Positions 37,060 through 45,300 are shown, counted from the first letter of the stretch. The stretch is 64,000 bases of DNA from Zwartia vadi (GCF_030410375.1 NZ_JAUHHE010000004.1:1-64000); one strand, 5' to 3'. The notes: generated by a model not told the origin, from the letters alone. A program made the numbers and translations.

Positions 37060-38535
37060 ATGCGTACACCACCCTCCTCGAACCGCAACAGCCACTGGGA
37101 TATTGTTTCAATGGACGCGACGAGCCTGTCTCGTGCCATCCACCGTCGAGCACTTTCCTGTGTGGAGGTGATGGATGCTTTTTTAGCGCAAATTGATGCA
37201 CACAATCCTGCAGTCAACGCCATCGTCGCTATGCAAGACCGCGAGACGCTGCGCACCCAGGCACAAGAACGCGATGCGCAACTCGCGCGCAATCACAGTA
37301 TGGGACCGCTGCATGGCTTTCCTCAAGCACCCAAGGATATCGCGCCTGTCGCGGGCATGGTGACGACGAACGGCTCGCCCATCTTCAAGGGACAAATCAC
37401 CAAGGTGGATTCCGTGGCCAACGGTCGCGTACGCGCGGGCGGGGCCATTTTTGTGGGTCGTACCAACTCTCCAGAGTTTGGCTTGGGCGCGCATACCTAT
37501 AACCCTGTCTACGGCATTACCCGCAATGCGTTCGACCCCTCGCGCACAGCGGGTGGCAGCAGTGGTGGCGCGGGCGTGGCACTCGCGCTGCACATGCTGC
37601 CCGTCGCAGATGGCTCCGATATGATGGGCTCCTTGCGCACGCCAGCAGCTTTTAACAATGTGTTTGGTTTTCGTCCTTCGCCTGGTTGTGTGCCGCACGG
37701 CCCCGGTGAGGAGGTTTTTTTCCAGCAGTTCAGCGTCACGGGTCCAATGGCGCGCAACATCCCCGATCTGGCCATGCTATTGGCTGTTCAAGCCGGTTTC
37801 GACCAGCGCTTGCCACTAACCCGTCGCCAGGACGATCCCAGACTCTTCACGCAACCACTTGAGACCGATCTGCGAGGCAAACGAATAGGTTGGCTGGGTA
37901 ATCTGAACGGTCATCTGCCCATGGATCCCGAATTGCTCGCGGTTACGACACGCGCACTTGAGCATTTCAAAACACTCGGCTGCTCGGTTGAGGACGTTCA
38001 ACCGGTTTTCGATCTCGAACAATTGTGGCGTGCCTGGATCACCTTGCGCAGCTTTACCTTCGCCGGTGGCAATGTGCAGCACTACGAAGCGCCTGAACGT
38101 CGCGCCTTACTCAAGCCTGAAGCCGTCTGGGAAATCGAACGCGGCCTGAAACTGTCCGGTCCCGAAGTCTTTGTGGCTGCCAAGGTCCGCACAGCATGGT
38201 ATCAAGAGCTGCGCAGACTGTTTGAAACCTACGATTTCCTCGTCATGCCGACAAGTCAAATTTTCCCTTTTGAGGCTGAGCAGCACTGGCCAAAAGAGAT
38301 TCAGGGCCAAAAAATGGATACCTACCATCGCTGGATGCAGTCGGTGATCCCAGCCACGATGGCGGGACTGCCTGCGCTCAGCATGCCCGCTGGCTTCAGC
38401 GCCACCGGGATGCCAGCCGGCATTCAAGTCATCGGTCCTTTGCAACACGACCTCGAAGTCTTGCAACTTGGGCACGCCTATGACTTGGCGAGTCAATATT
38501 CAAGAGTGTTGAGCCCACTGCTAAAGGGTGCATAG
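37060..38535 (+). CDS. Amidase-signature family hydrolase
   Basis: Serine hydrolase of the amidase signature family, 491 residues, no signal peptide. The Ser-cisSer-Lys triad is visible: Lys in PKDIAPV, cis-Ser in GGSSGGAG, nucleophile Ser in SDMMGSLRTPAAFNNVFGFRP. The usual GGS before the nucleophile reads MGS here, a variant I remember in one subfamily. Substrate unknown. It is not GatA, since no gatB or gatC is adjacent. Divergent from the SDR gene across 132 bases. The start ATG 37060 could instead be ATG 37111. Confidence 0.85.
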   Translation: MRTPPSSNRNSHWDIVSMDATSLSRAIHRRALSCVEVMDAFLAQIDAHNPAVNAIVAMQDRETLRTQAQERDAQLARNHSMGPLHGFPQAPKDIAPVAGMVTTNGSPIFKGQITKVDSVANGRVRAGGAIFVGRTNSPEFGLGAHTYNPVYGITRNAFDPSRTAGGSSGGAGVALALHMLPVADGSDMMGSLRTPAAFNNVFGFRPSPGCVPHGPGEEVFFQQFSVTGPMARNIPDLAMLLAVQAGFDQRLPLTRRQDDPRLFTQPLETDLRGKRIGWLGNLNGHLPMDPELLAVTTRALEHFKTLGCSVEDVQPVFDLEQLWRAWITLRSFTFAGGNVQHYEAPERRALLKPEAVWEIERGLKLSGPEVFVAAKVRTAWYQELRRLFETYDFLVMPTSQIFPFEAEQHWPKEIQGQKMDTYHRWMQSVIPATMAGLPALSMPAGFSATGMPAGIQVIGPLQHDLEVLQLGHAYDLASQYSRVLSPLLKGA

Positions 38536-38561
38536 GTCTTGTTTGAGCCGGGCAAGTTAAT

Positions 38562-39413
38562 ATGGCGAATGTCGTGGTGCCCATTTGGGACGCCCCAGCT
38601 TGCTCAGGCGTAAAGAACGTGTCCTCAATTCAATCAGAAAAAATTGCCCTGGTCACAGGCGCCGGAAAGCGTCTGGGGCGTTGCATCGCCCTGGGTTTGG
38701 CTCAGGCTGGCTGGGATGTGGCGGTACATTACAGAACCTCCGCCGCGGATGCTGAACAAACAATACGGGATATTGAGGCACTCGGTCGTCGCGCCGTGGC
38801 ACTGCAAGCCGACCTCGAAATCGAGGACTCCGTGTCTACTCTGGTGGCGCGTTGCACCCAAGAGCTTGGGCTGCCGAGCTGTGTCGTCAATAATGCCTCG
38901 CTCTTTGACTATGACGAGGCCAAGACTTTTAGCTATGGTCGTCTTGCCACACATATGCACATCAATGTCGCAGCGCCCGTCGCCCTGGCGCGCGATCTCT
39001 ATCGAGCCCGCTGCGAACGGATCACGGAACAACATACTTTTAATCATCCGGCAGTCGTGATCAATTTGCTGGATCAAAAGCTGATCAACCCCAATCCGGA
39101 CTTTTTATCCTATACCTTGTCAAAAGCCGCACTGCTCGAAGCGACGCGTCTGCTGGCACAAGCACTGGCCCCGCATGTGCGCGTAGTCGGACTGGGCCCG
39201 GGCATTACCCTCGTCTCCGGAGATCAGACTGAGGCGGGTTTCCAGCAGGCCCACAACATGACGCCTCTTGGCCGGTCTTCCACACCCGAGGACATTACCG
39301 CCGCTGCGGTATTTCTTGCCAGCGCACACGCCATAACCGGCACGACGCTGTATGTGGATGGTGGCCAGCACCTGAAATCATCAGATCGTGATGTGATGTT
39401 TTTGACATCGTAA
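38562..39413 (+). CDS. folM: FolM-like dihydromonapterin/dihydrofolate reductase (SDR)
   Basis: SDR of 283 residues with the pteridine-reductase-type nucleotide motif TGAGKRLGR, where Arg replaces the usual small residue and favours NADPH. NNAS and the active-site SYTLSKAALLE follow; GPGITLVSGDQ replaces the common PG loop. It lies 50 bases before folB, so a role in pterin metabolism is likely (reduction of dihydromonapterin or dihydrofolate). A GTG at 38619 would give a shorter start that matches family lengths better; ATG 38562 was kept because it is the only ATG. Confidence 0.72.
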   Translation: MANVVVPIWDAPACSGVKNVSSIQSEKIALVTGAGKRLGRCIALGLAQAGWDVAVHYRTSAADAEQTIRDIEALGRRAVALQADLEIEDSVSTLVARCTQELGLPSCVVNNASLFDYDEAKTFSYGRLATHMHINVAAPVALARDLYRARCERITEQHTFNHPAVVINLLDQKLINPNPDFLSYTLSKAALLEATRLLAQALAPHVRVVGLGPGITLVSGDQTEAGFQQAHNMTPLGRSSTPEDITAAAVFLASAHAITGTTLYVDGGQHLKSSDRDVMFLTS

Positions 39414-39463
39414 CGCGCATCAATCCTAGCCTTTTTTGAAATTTTGACCGATACAACTGACCA

Positions 39464-39856
39464 ATGACATCCTCCCCTACCCAAAAGCTCGACCTGACAC
39501 ATTGCCGCCGTTTGTTCTTGAAAGCCTTCGAGATCAACATGAATATCGGTGTGCACGAATTCGAAAAAAAAGGGGAGCAGCGTGTCATCGTCAATATCGA
39601 CTTGTATGTGCCGCTTCAGAGCAATACGCCTAGCCAGGACGACCTAAGCGAGGTGGTGGATTACGACTTTATGCGTCAAACCATCGCTGATATCATTGCG
39701 CCGGGGCATATTCATCTGCAAGAAACCCTTTGCGACGAAATCGTCAAACGCATGCTCGCGCATCCACTGGTCTACGCCACGCGTGTGTCAACGGAAAAAC
39801 CAGACGTTTATCCGGATTGTGCTGGCGTGGGGGTTGAAGTGTTTCGCTCGAAATAA
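39464..39856 (+). CDS. folB: Dihydroneopterin aldolase
   Basis: Converts dihydroneopterin to 6-hydroxymethyl-dihydropterin in folate synthesis; forms octamers. The 130 residues include NIGVHEFEKKGEQRVIVNID (typically [VI]G-x-x-x-x-E), the pterin-binding VVDYDFMRQTI, HIHLQETLCDEI and the C-terminal catalytic-Lys stretch STEKPDVYPDCAGVGVE. Downstream of the FolM-like gene; folP is 15 kb away. Confidence 0.93.
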   Translation: MTSSPTQKLDLTHCRRLFLKAFEINMNIGVHEFEKKGEQRVIVNIDLYVPLQSNTPSQDDLSEVVDYDFMRQTIADIIAPGHIHLQETLCDEIVKRMLAHPLVYATRVSTEKPDVYPDCAGVGVEVFRSK

Positions 39857-39861
39857 GCCAC

Positions 39862-41127
39862 TTAATCCGGCAACACGACAACGGGGGCAAAGCCACCCCC
39901 GGCAGTCCTGAAATTGGTCGTCTGACCTGAATACATGCGAGCGGCCAATAACTGGATTCGCCCTGCATACGCATACGCACGCACATCAAACTTGAGTTCG
40001 GTCAGGACCTCGTCTTGCAAAATCAGACGTTCGCTTGGTCTGACTAATTCCTGCGCGACAAAGTCACCATCTAAAATTTCCGACCATACTTTTTTAGTCA
40101 GTTTGTCGCCACGGTAAGTTGCTTTGGATCCATACCCCGCCACCGGCTTGAAAAATAGATTGCGCCGATTCGCCCAGAGCGTCTCTGCCTGACTGGCGCG
40201 CACAAGCGTTGTTTGCGGGACGGTCTGATTCAATATTGCGCGATCAGCCTCTGAAACACCCCACTGCGCTAACAACTCATCACGACAAAACACGATCAGA
40301 TTACGTTTGTCAGCGTATAAGGCATGCGCATGCGGATCGGGAGTGAGCACAACTTGACCAAGCGAGTATGCCTGATTGATTGCCTGATGCGCAGGCTCTT
40401 GCAGGTAAAAATCCGTGAGACGGTTATAGAGCATGTCCACGGGTTGTTGTTCCAGGTATAACGTTCCCTCACGCCAACTCAGCGAGGCAGGATCTGCGAT
40501 ATGCGCATCAATACCAGCTTTGTTAAACATCAGTCTAAAAAGCTCAAACTCTGGCGCCAGATATTGTTGATACGGGTCGTCATCCACAATCACAATCGAA
40601 CGCAATGGCGCCTCGCCACGTTGCAGACCCCATTCACGTTTGAACATGTCGACAAACTGCTGCTCCAGAGCAGCCACGCTCTGCGTTGGGTGATCCGCCC
40701 ATGCCATCTCTTTGCAACAAGCCTCCTGGGCTCCCGCCAACACAGCATTCAACAAGGCGCCACCCGCATTGGTATTAATCTCGATCAGCTTGGGACCTGA
40801 AGCATCCAGATGAAAATCAAACCCGAGGAATACACCTTTCGGTCCAAACCGTTGCCTGGCAATCGCTGGTGCGTGCTCAAGCGCCAGCGACTCATAGGCA
40901 GGAAGTGCGATCACTCGCTCAAAAGCCTCGATTGCCTCAACCATGAGTCGATTAGTCTCTGCAGAGATAAACACGACCGTTGAGGAAAACAGGTTGGGGC
41001 GGGACTTCCAAAGATCCGCCATGATGCCGCTCACGTCAGGATCGCGCTCGATGTGCTTTTGGAGCGTTTCTTTGTTAAGCGTTTTGCAATAACAAGAATG
41101 ATTTAACAATTGGGCAGGATCAGTCAT
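39862..41127 (-). CDS. Unrecognised protein, apparently a circularly permuted ATP-grasp enzyme
   Basis: I do not recognise this family. The 421-residue frame (ATG 41127; an upstream ATG at 41160 is possible) has IEINTNAGG at about residues 115-123, which looks like the C-terminal Mg-binding end of an ATP-grasp fold. KPVAGYGSKATYRGDKL at about 328-344 and FVAQELVRPSE at about 357-367 look like its N-terminal nucleotide loop and adenine strand. That is the reverse of the usual order and suggests circular permutation, as in glutathionylspermidine synthetase-like proteins. KFDVRAYAYAG (about 379-389) adds to the resemblance. A carboxylate-amine ligase is the natural guess; the substrate is unknown. 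Near the N-terminus is CYC. Confidence 0.55.
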   Translation of the reverse strand: MTDPAQLLNHSCYCKTLNKETLQKHIERDPDVSGIMADLWKSRPNLFSSTVVFISAETNRLMVEAIEAFERVIALPAYESLALEHAPAIARQRFGPKGVFLGFDFHLDASGPKLIEINTNAGGALLNAVLAGAQEACCKEMAWADHPTQSVAALEQQFVDMFKREWGLQRGEAPLRSIVIVDDDPYQQYLAPEFELFRLMFNKAGIDAHIADPASLSWREGTLYLEQQPVDMLYNRLTDFYLQEPAHQAINQAYSLGQVVLTPDPHAHALYADKRNLIVFCRDELLAQWGVSEADRAILNQTVPQTTLVRASQAETLWANRRNLFFKPVAGYGSKATYRGDKLTKKVWSEILDGDFVAQELVRPSERLILQDEVLTELKFDVRAYAYAGRIQLLAARMYSGQTTNFRTAGGGFAPVVVLPD

Positions 41128-41133
41128 CCGTTC

Positions 41134-41139
41134 ATTATA
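41134..41139 (-). promoter_or_regulatory. -10 box facing the ATP-grasp gene
   Basis: A perfect TATAAT on the minus strand ends seven bases before ATG 41127, which would make the mRNA leaderless or nearly so. The -35 region is weak. It lies within TTCAT(N9)ATGAA (41131-41149), a possible operator. Confidence 0.3.
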
Positions 41140-41185
41140 AGGATATGAAAGGGAAAGCATTCACAGCTTGATTAGAAGGGCATGC

Positions 41186-41213
41186 TGGTCAGGTCTTGAA
41201 ATTTCCCTATAAT
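41186..41213 (+). promoter_or_regulatory. Promoter of the His-rich/HupE operon
   Basis: TGGTCA (41186-41191) and a perfect TATAAT (41208-41213) are separated by 16 bases. The predicted start of transcription is at or within a base of the GTG start codon at 41220, so the transcript may be leaderless. Confidence 0.45.
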
Positions 41214-41219
41214 GATTGA

Positions 41220-41570
41220 GTGAGCAAACTAAAGTCTCTGTTGATCGCCATCTTACTCAGCTGCCAGATCTCACTGGCCTCAGCTGTGGAGGTCTTTAAT
41301 GTTGCGAATGACGAAATTCATCAATCCATCGCTCACGATCAGGTGATTGATCACCACCACCACGATGCTTTTTCAACGCACTTAGACCATCACAATGGGG
41401 AATCTGGGCATCACCACACGAGTGATTATTCTCAGTCAGTCGGTCTCGCCTCTGAGTCTGCCACTTTTGCATGCGCCAACATTGCAGATGCCTTAAGGGT
41501 GTCTCATGCCAAAGAGCCTTCTTCGGTCTATTTAGACGGCCCACTTCGCCCTCCTCGCTCCAGAGTCTAG
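41220..41570 (+). CDS. Small secreted histidine-rich protein
   Basis: A 116-residue protein of no recognised family. A signal peptide (cleavage near LASAVEV, about residue 22) is followed by a His-rich mature region with IDHHHHDAFSTHLDHHNGE and SGHHHTSDY, about 12 His in 40 residues. A periplasmic metal-binding or storage role is the obvious inference (Ni, Zn, Cu or Co). The start is GTG at 41220, with no ribosome site upstream. First gene of an operon with the HupE/UreJ-like permease, which starts 62 bases downstream. Confidence 0.65.
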   Translation: MSKLKSLLIAILLSCQISLASAVEVFNVANDEIHQSIAHDQVIDHHHHDAFSTHLDHHNGESGHHHTSDYSQSVGLASESATFACANIADALRVSHAKEPSSVYLDGPLRPPRSRV

Positions 41571-41632
41571 TTTTGAACAATTTCGGGCGGATGTTTTGCG
41601 CCCGACTGTATCTGACTGCTTGAGGAAATCCA

Positions 41633-42418
41633 ATGAGCGCTCTCTCTTCCCGTCACCTCGGAATGTTGTCACTCGCCCTGCTCCCCCTGCTTGCCTTCGC
41701 GCACGGTATCAGCGACGAAGACAAGCAACGCATGCTGGACGGCGGCTACGTCCAATACATTTGGCTAGGCGCCAGTCACATGCTGACCGGCTACGACCAT
41801 CTCCTATTTTTGCTCGGTGTCGTTTTCCTTCTGAACACCTTCAAGGATGTGGTGAAGTTTGTCACGGTCTTTACGATCGGCCATTGCATCACGTTAATTT
41901 TTGCCACCTATTTCAAAATCACCTGGAACTTTTGGCTGGTTGACGCGATTATTGCCGTGAGTGTCATCTATAAAGGCTTTGATAACAACGGAGGATTCCA
42001 GCGCCACTTCAATATGGTCTCACCGAATCTTCTCAAGATGGTTTTTGCCTTTGGTTTGTTACACGGTTTTGGACTCTCCACCCGCCTTCAGCAATTGCCC
42101 CTTGGCGATGATCCCGTCCATATGATTCTCAGAATCCTGAGCTTCAACGTCGGGGTCGAACTCGGTCAAATCGTGGCCCTCGCCGTGATGGTTGCCGCCT
42201 TATCCCTATGGCGTAAAACGTCACACTTTGAAAAATTCAGCTACACAGCGAACCTTGCTCTCATCCTGGCGGGCATCTATTTACTGTTCGTACAGCTTCA
42301 CGGTTACCAACACGATGTAAACGGCGAACTCTTCCGGTTTCCGACCGAAGAGCACCAGCACGCGCACGAAGATCTCGACGTCAAAAATACGACGGATCAG
42401 AGTCGGAATACTCTTTAA
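41633..42418 (+). CDS. HupE/UreJ-family metal permease
   Basis: Inner-membrane protein of 261 residues related to HupE/UreJ nickel permeases, of the larger HupE_UreJ_2-like type. The N-terminal signal-like segment ends near LAFAHGISDED. Conserved membrane motifs follow: ASHMLTGYDHLLFLLG (His-x10-Asp-His), FTIGHCITLI and LLHGFGLSTRL, with about seven hydrophobic segments. A His-rich tail EEHQHAHED lies at the end. Good ribosome site GAGGAAATCC before the ATG. It could supply nickel to the urease made 19 kb away, or carry Zn, Cu or Co; sequence alone does not decide. Confidence 0.8.
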   Translation: MSALSSRHLGMLSLALLPLLAFAHGISDEDKQRMLDGGYVQYIWLGASHMLTGYDHLLFLLGVVFLLNTFKDVVKFVTVFTIGHCITLIFATYFKITWNFWLVDAIIAVSVIYKGFDNNGGFQRHFNMVSPNLLKMVFAFGLLHGFGLSTRLQQLPLGDDPVHMILRILSFNVGVELGQIVALAVMVAALSLWRKTSHFEKFSYTANLALILAGIYLLFVQLHGYQHDVNGELFRFPTEEHQHAHEDLDVKNTTDQSRNTL

Positions 42419-42433
42419 TTTTAAGGAATCATC

Positions 42434-42793
42434 ATGAAATCATTGATTCACGCAGCGCTTTTTTCTCTTTTCTCTTTTTCTGCGTTGACACCGCTCAGCT
42501 CCTACGCAGACCCAGGCGGAAGCTGCCATTTTCACGGATCCAAGCCCGCGGCTGAAGCAACCATTCTGAAGTGCGCGCAGCAACGCAAAGACACGCTAGT
42601 GAAAAACGGGAAACTCGATAAAAGCTGGGGGCCGATCAAGCACGAATCGATTACCTATGTAGACGGAAAAAAAGGTAAGGAATGGAAGGTTTCGTTTGCT
42701 AATCTTGATGCACCGGATAAGTCCAAAACAAATCTTTACATGTTTTTTACGCCACCAGGTAATTTCATCGCTGCCAATCACTCTGGCCAATAA
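42434..42793 (+). CDS. Small secreted protein of the HupE operon
   Basis: A 119-residue protein, family not confidently recognised (possibly one of the DUFs found with HupE-like permeases). The signal peptide is cleaved near SSYADPGG (about residue 26). The mature part has a Cys-His pair in GGSCHFHGSKPAAEATILKC and a compact alpha/beta tail with GKEWKVSFANLD. The His and two Cys near the mature N-terminus may bind metal. AAGGAATCATC before the ATG is a good ribosome site. 15 bases after the permease and 6 bases before the glycosyltransferase. Confidence 0.6.
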   Translation: MKSLIHAALFSLFSFSALTPLSSYADPGGSCHFHGSKPAAEATILKCAQQRKDTLVKNGKLDKSWGPIKHESITYVDGKKGKEWKVSFANLDAPDKSKTNLYMFFTPPGNFIAANHSGQ

Positions 42794-42799
42794 AAACCT

Positions 42800-43741
42800 A
42801 TGAGTTCAAAACAATTAGTCAGTCTCGTTTGTCCTTTCTACAATGAGGAATCGGGCGTAAACGCTTTTTACGAAGCGGTGACTCAAGAAATTGCAAAGCT
42901 TGATCGCTACGATTTCGAGTTGATTTGTGTGGATGATGGCAGCGAGGACGTCACACTCAAACATCTCATTGCCTTGAGCCTAATCAACCCAAGAATGAAG
43001 GTTGTTGAGTTATCCCGAAACTTTGGTAAAGAGGCCGCCTTGACTGCCGGACTCGATCTGGCGCAAGGCGATTTGATCATCCCGCTGGACTCGGACCTTC
43101 AGGATCCGCCATCCTTAATTAGTCAGCTCATCCAAACCTGGGAAGAGCACGACGTGGATGTGGTGTTAGCGAAACGCTCGAACAGGCAATCCGACACCCT
43201 AGGCAAACGATTGAGTGCGGCCGCCTTCTACGACACGTATAACTTTCTTGCACATATCAAGATCCCTACAAACGTAGGGGATTGCCGACTCATGACCCGT
43301 GTCGTCGTTGACACCTTGAAGCAGCTTCCCGAAAAGCAACGCTTCATGAAAGGTCTTTTCGCCTGGGTGGGATTCAAGACCATGACAATCGAATATGTTC
43401 GCCAGCCTCGGGCAAGCGGAGAATCCAAGTTTTCAGGATGGAAACTTTGGAATTTCGCCTTGGAAGGCATCACAAGCTTTAGCACCCTGCCTCTTAGGGT
43501 CTGGACATATATGGGGGTGATCGGTGCATTGATCACGGTTGTTTATGCACTGTTCATTGTCATTCGCACGATGATTTTTGGCGTGGACCTTCCCGGTTAT
43601 ACATCCTTATTCGTCGCTATATTATTTTTAGGCAGCGTACAGCTCATTGGCATTGGCGTTCTCGGTGAATATATTGGTCGCACCTATTTGGAGTCAAAAC
43701 GCCGGCCCACTTATCTCATTCGGAAAACATACCAACAGTAA
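42800..43741 (+). CDS. GT2 glycosyltransferase, polyprenyl-phosphate type (GtrB-like)
   Basis: Probably transfers a sugar from a nucleotide donor to undecaprenyl phosphate on the cytoplasmic face. The 313 residues have the GT2 fold with VCPFYNEESG, VDDGSEDVT, LSRNFGKEAALTAGL, the DxD-containing PLDSDLQDPP and QPRASGESKFSGWKL, then two C-terminal membrane segments (about residues 235-260 and 270-295). This matches GtrB/DPM1-like bactoprenol glycosyltransferases. No flippase (GtrA) or acceptor transferase is adjacent, so the modified envelope polymer is unknown. Confidence 0.85.
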   Translation: MSSKQLVSLVCPFYNEESGVNAFYEAVTQEIAKLDRYDFELICVDDGSEDVTLKHLIALSLINPRMKVVELSRNFGKEAALTAGLDLAQGDLIIPLDSDLQDPPSLISQLIQTWEEHDVDVVLAKRSNRQSDTLGKRLSAAAFYDTYNFLAHIKIPTNVGDCRLMTRVVVDTLKQLPEKQRFMKGLFAWVGFKTMTIEYVRQPRASGESKFSGWKLWNFALEGITSFSTLPLRVWTYMGVIGALITVVYALFIVIRTMIFGVDLPGYTSLFVAILFLGSVQLIGIGVLGEYIGRTYLESKRRPTYLIRKTYQQ

Positions 43742-43828
43742 GGTTTTATCAATCGCCTGATGTGTTCGGGGTGCCGGTGGGTACAGGATGACTGTTTTAA
43801 ATTAGAATGGACTTTCTTCATTACTTTC

Positions 43829-43845
43829 GGCACGCTTTACGTGCC
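43829..43845 (+). promoter_or_regulatory. Small hairpin just before the CNNM/CorC start codon
   Basis: GGCACG pairs with CGTGCC across a CTTTA loop, ending five bases before ATG 43851, where a Shine-Dalgarno would be expected. It may reduce translation initiation or be a chance palindrome. Confidence 0.3.
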
Positions 43846-43850
43846 ACCTT

Positions 43851-45164
43851 ATGGACATACTGATACTTGTCGCATTGATTGTTCTAAATGGTCTGTTTGC
43901 GATGTCTGAAATCGCTCTCATCACCTCCAAACGTTCAAAGCTCCAAAAGGCGGCTGAGGCGGGTGATGCTTCAGCAAAAGCGGCACTGAAGCTCGCGGCG
44001 GATCCCAACCAATTCCTTTCTACCGTACAGGTAGGAATCACCTCTATCGGCGTGTTAAGCGGTATTGTCGGTGAGGCCGCGCTTGCCAAACCACTCGCGC
44101 TTTGGTTTCAGGAATTCGGCGTGAATGTGGTTTACTCCAACTACCTCGGTACAGGTGTGGTTGTGCTATTGATCACCTATTTTTCCATTGTGATCGGAGA
44201 GCTGGTACCCAAGCGGCTCGGTCAGTCCAATCCCGAAGCGATCGCACGTCTGATGGCCAGACCGATCGCCTTTCTGGCGATGGCCACGCGCCCCTTTGTC
44301 AAACTGTTGTCTGGTTCGACCAAGTTTGTGCTGCGTATCTTACGTGTCAAGGAAAGAAACCAGCCGGAAGTCACACAAGAAGAAATTCAGGCTGTCCTCG
44401 AAGAAGGCACAGAAGCCGGTCTCATCGAATCCCATGAACACACGATGGTCAAAAATGTGTTCCGACTCGATGATCGACAGATCGCCTCATTGATGGTGCC
44501 TCGCGCCGACATCATTTATCTCGACATTCAATACTCCATAGAAAAAAACCTTGAAACGATTGAGCTCACAGACCATGCACGGTTCCCGCTGGTCAATGGC
44601 GAACTCAATCAGGTGCTGGGTATTGTGAATGCAAGAAAATTGCTTTCAAAGATCGCCAAAGGTGAAAAATACGAGCTGGCGAAAGGAGTCGAAGAAACGC
44701 TGTATGTGCCTGAGACCATCACCGGCATGGAATTACTGGCGAACTTTCGTTCATCAGGCCGGCAAATGGCTTTTGTCGTGGACGAGTACGGCGAAATACT
44801 CGGTCTGGTCACTTTGCAAGACTTGATCGAAGCAATTACTGGTGAGTTCACCCCTCGAGATCCATCCAAATCCTGGGCCGTCCGACGCGACGACGGGACC
44901 TGGCTGTTAGACGGTCACATCCCGATCCCCGAATTGAAGGACTGCCTCGAGCTGTCGGTCGTGCCCGAAGAGGAAAGAGGTCGCTATCACACCCTCAGCG
45001 GGATGTTTATGCTGCTCAGCGGCAAACTCCCGATCGAAGGCGACAAGGTCACCTGGGAAGGCTGGCAATTTGAAATCATGGATATGGATAGAAAAACGAT
45101 CGATAAAGTCTTGGCATCTAAGATTGCTGAGCCAACGACACAATCCTTGCAAAATCAGAGTTGA
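43851..45164 (+). CDS. CNNM-type membrane protein with CBS pair and CorC domain
   Basis: Putative Mg/Co efflux or haemolysin-family protein. The 437 residues begin with a CNNM (DUF21) domain of about four helices (VLNGLFAMSEIALITSKRSK, LIEYFSIVIGE-type stretch LITYFSIVIGELVPKRL), two CBS domains (about 205-330; FVVDEYGEILGLVTLQDLIE) and a C-terminal CorC_HlyC domain with GDKVTWEGWQFEIMDMD. A second CorC-containing protein lies at 8133-9704. A TAGAAT box at 43803-43808 may serve as its promoter. Tail to tail with tRNA-Pro. Confidence 0.9.
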   Translation: MDILILVALIVLNGLFAMSEIALITSKRSKLQKAAEAGDASAKAALKLAADPNQFLSTVQVGITSIGVLSGIVGEAALAKPLALWFQEFGVNVVYSNYLGTGVVVLLITYFSIVIGELVPKRLGQSNPEAIARLMARPIAFLAMATRPFVKLLSGSTKFVLRILRVKERNQPEVTQEEIQAVLEEGTEAGLIESHEHTMVKNVFRLDDRQIASLMVPRADIIYLDIQYSIEKNLETIELTDHARFPLVNGELNQVLGIVNARKLLSKIAKGEKYELAKGVEETLYVPETITGMELLANFRSSGRQMAFVVDEYGEILGLVTLQDLIEAITGEFTPRDPSKSWAVRRDDGTWLLDGHIPIPELKDCLELSVVPEEERGRYHTLSGMFMLLSGKLPIEGDKVTWEGWQFEIMDMDRKTIDKVLASKIAEPTTQSLQNQS

Positions 45165-45173
45165 ACAAAACAA

Positions 45174-45206
45174 AACGGGTTACAGACTTTTGATCTGTAA
45201 CCCGTT
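45174..45206 (-). terminator. Terminator of tRNA-Pro (and possibly pst)
   Basis: AACGGGTTACAGA (45174-45186) pairs perfectly with TCTGTAACCCGTT (45194-45206): a 13-bp stem with a 7-base loop. On the minus strand a T-rich tail (TTTTGTTTTGTT) follows. It lies eight bases beyond the tRNA CCA end and may also block rightward transcription from the CNNM gene. Confidence 0.85.
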
Positions 45207-45214
45207 GGTATGAC

Positions 45215-45291
45215 TGGTCGGGGCGGTGGGATTCGAACTCACGACCCTCTGCTCCCAAAGCAGATGCGCTACCAGGCTGCGCTACGCCCCG
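45215..45291 (-). tRNA. tRNA-Pro(UGG)
   Basis: A 77-base cloverleaf on the minus strand with acceptor CGGGGCG/CGCCCCG, discriminator A and encoded CCA (45215-45217). Anticodon stem TCTGC/GCAGA closes loop TTTGGGA, giving UGG. T loop is GTTCGAATC. Located 30 bases downstream of pstB. Confidence 0.97.
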
Positions 45292-45300
45292 AAGACCGCT

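Noticed and set aside
41131..41149. Zur-box-like palindrome upstream of the His-rich/HupE operon
   Set aside because: Only TTCAT/ATGAA outer arms match; the inner part is not symmetric and does not fit a Zur consensus. Kept only as a possible operator in the promoter entry.
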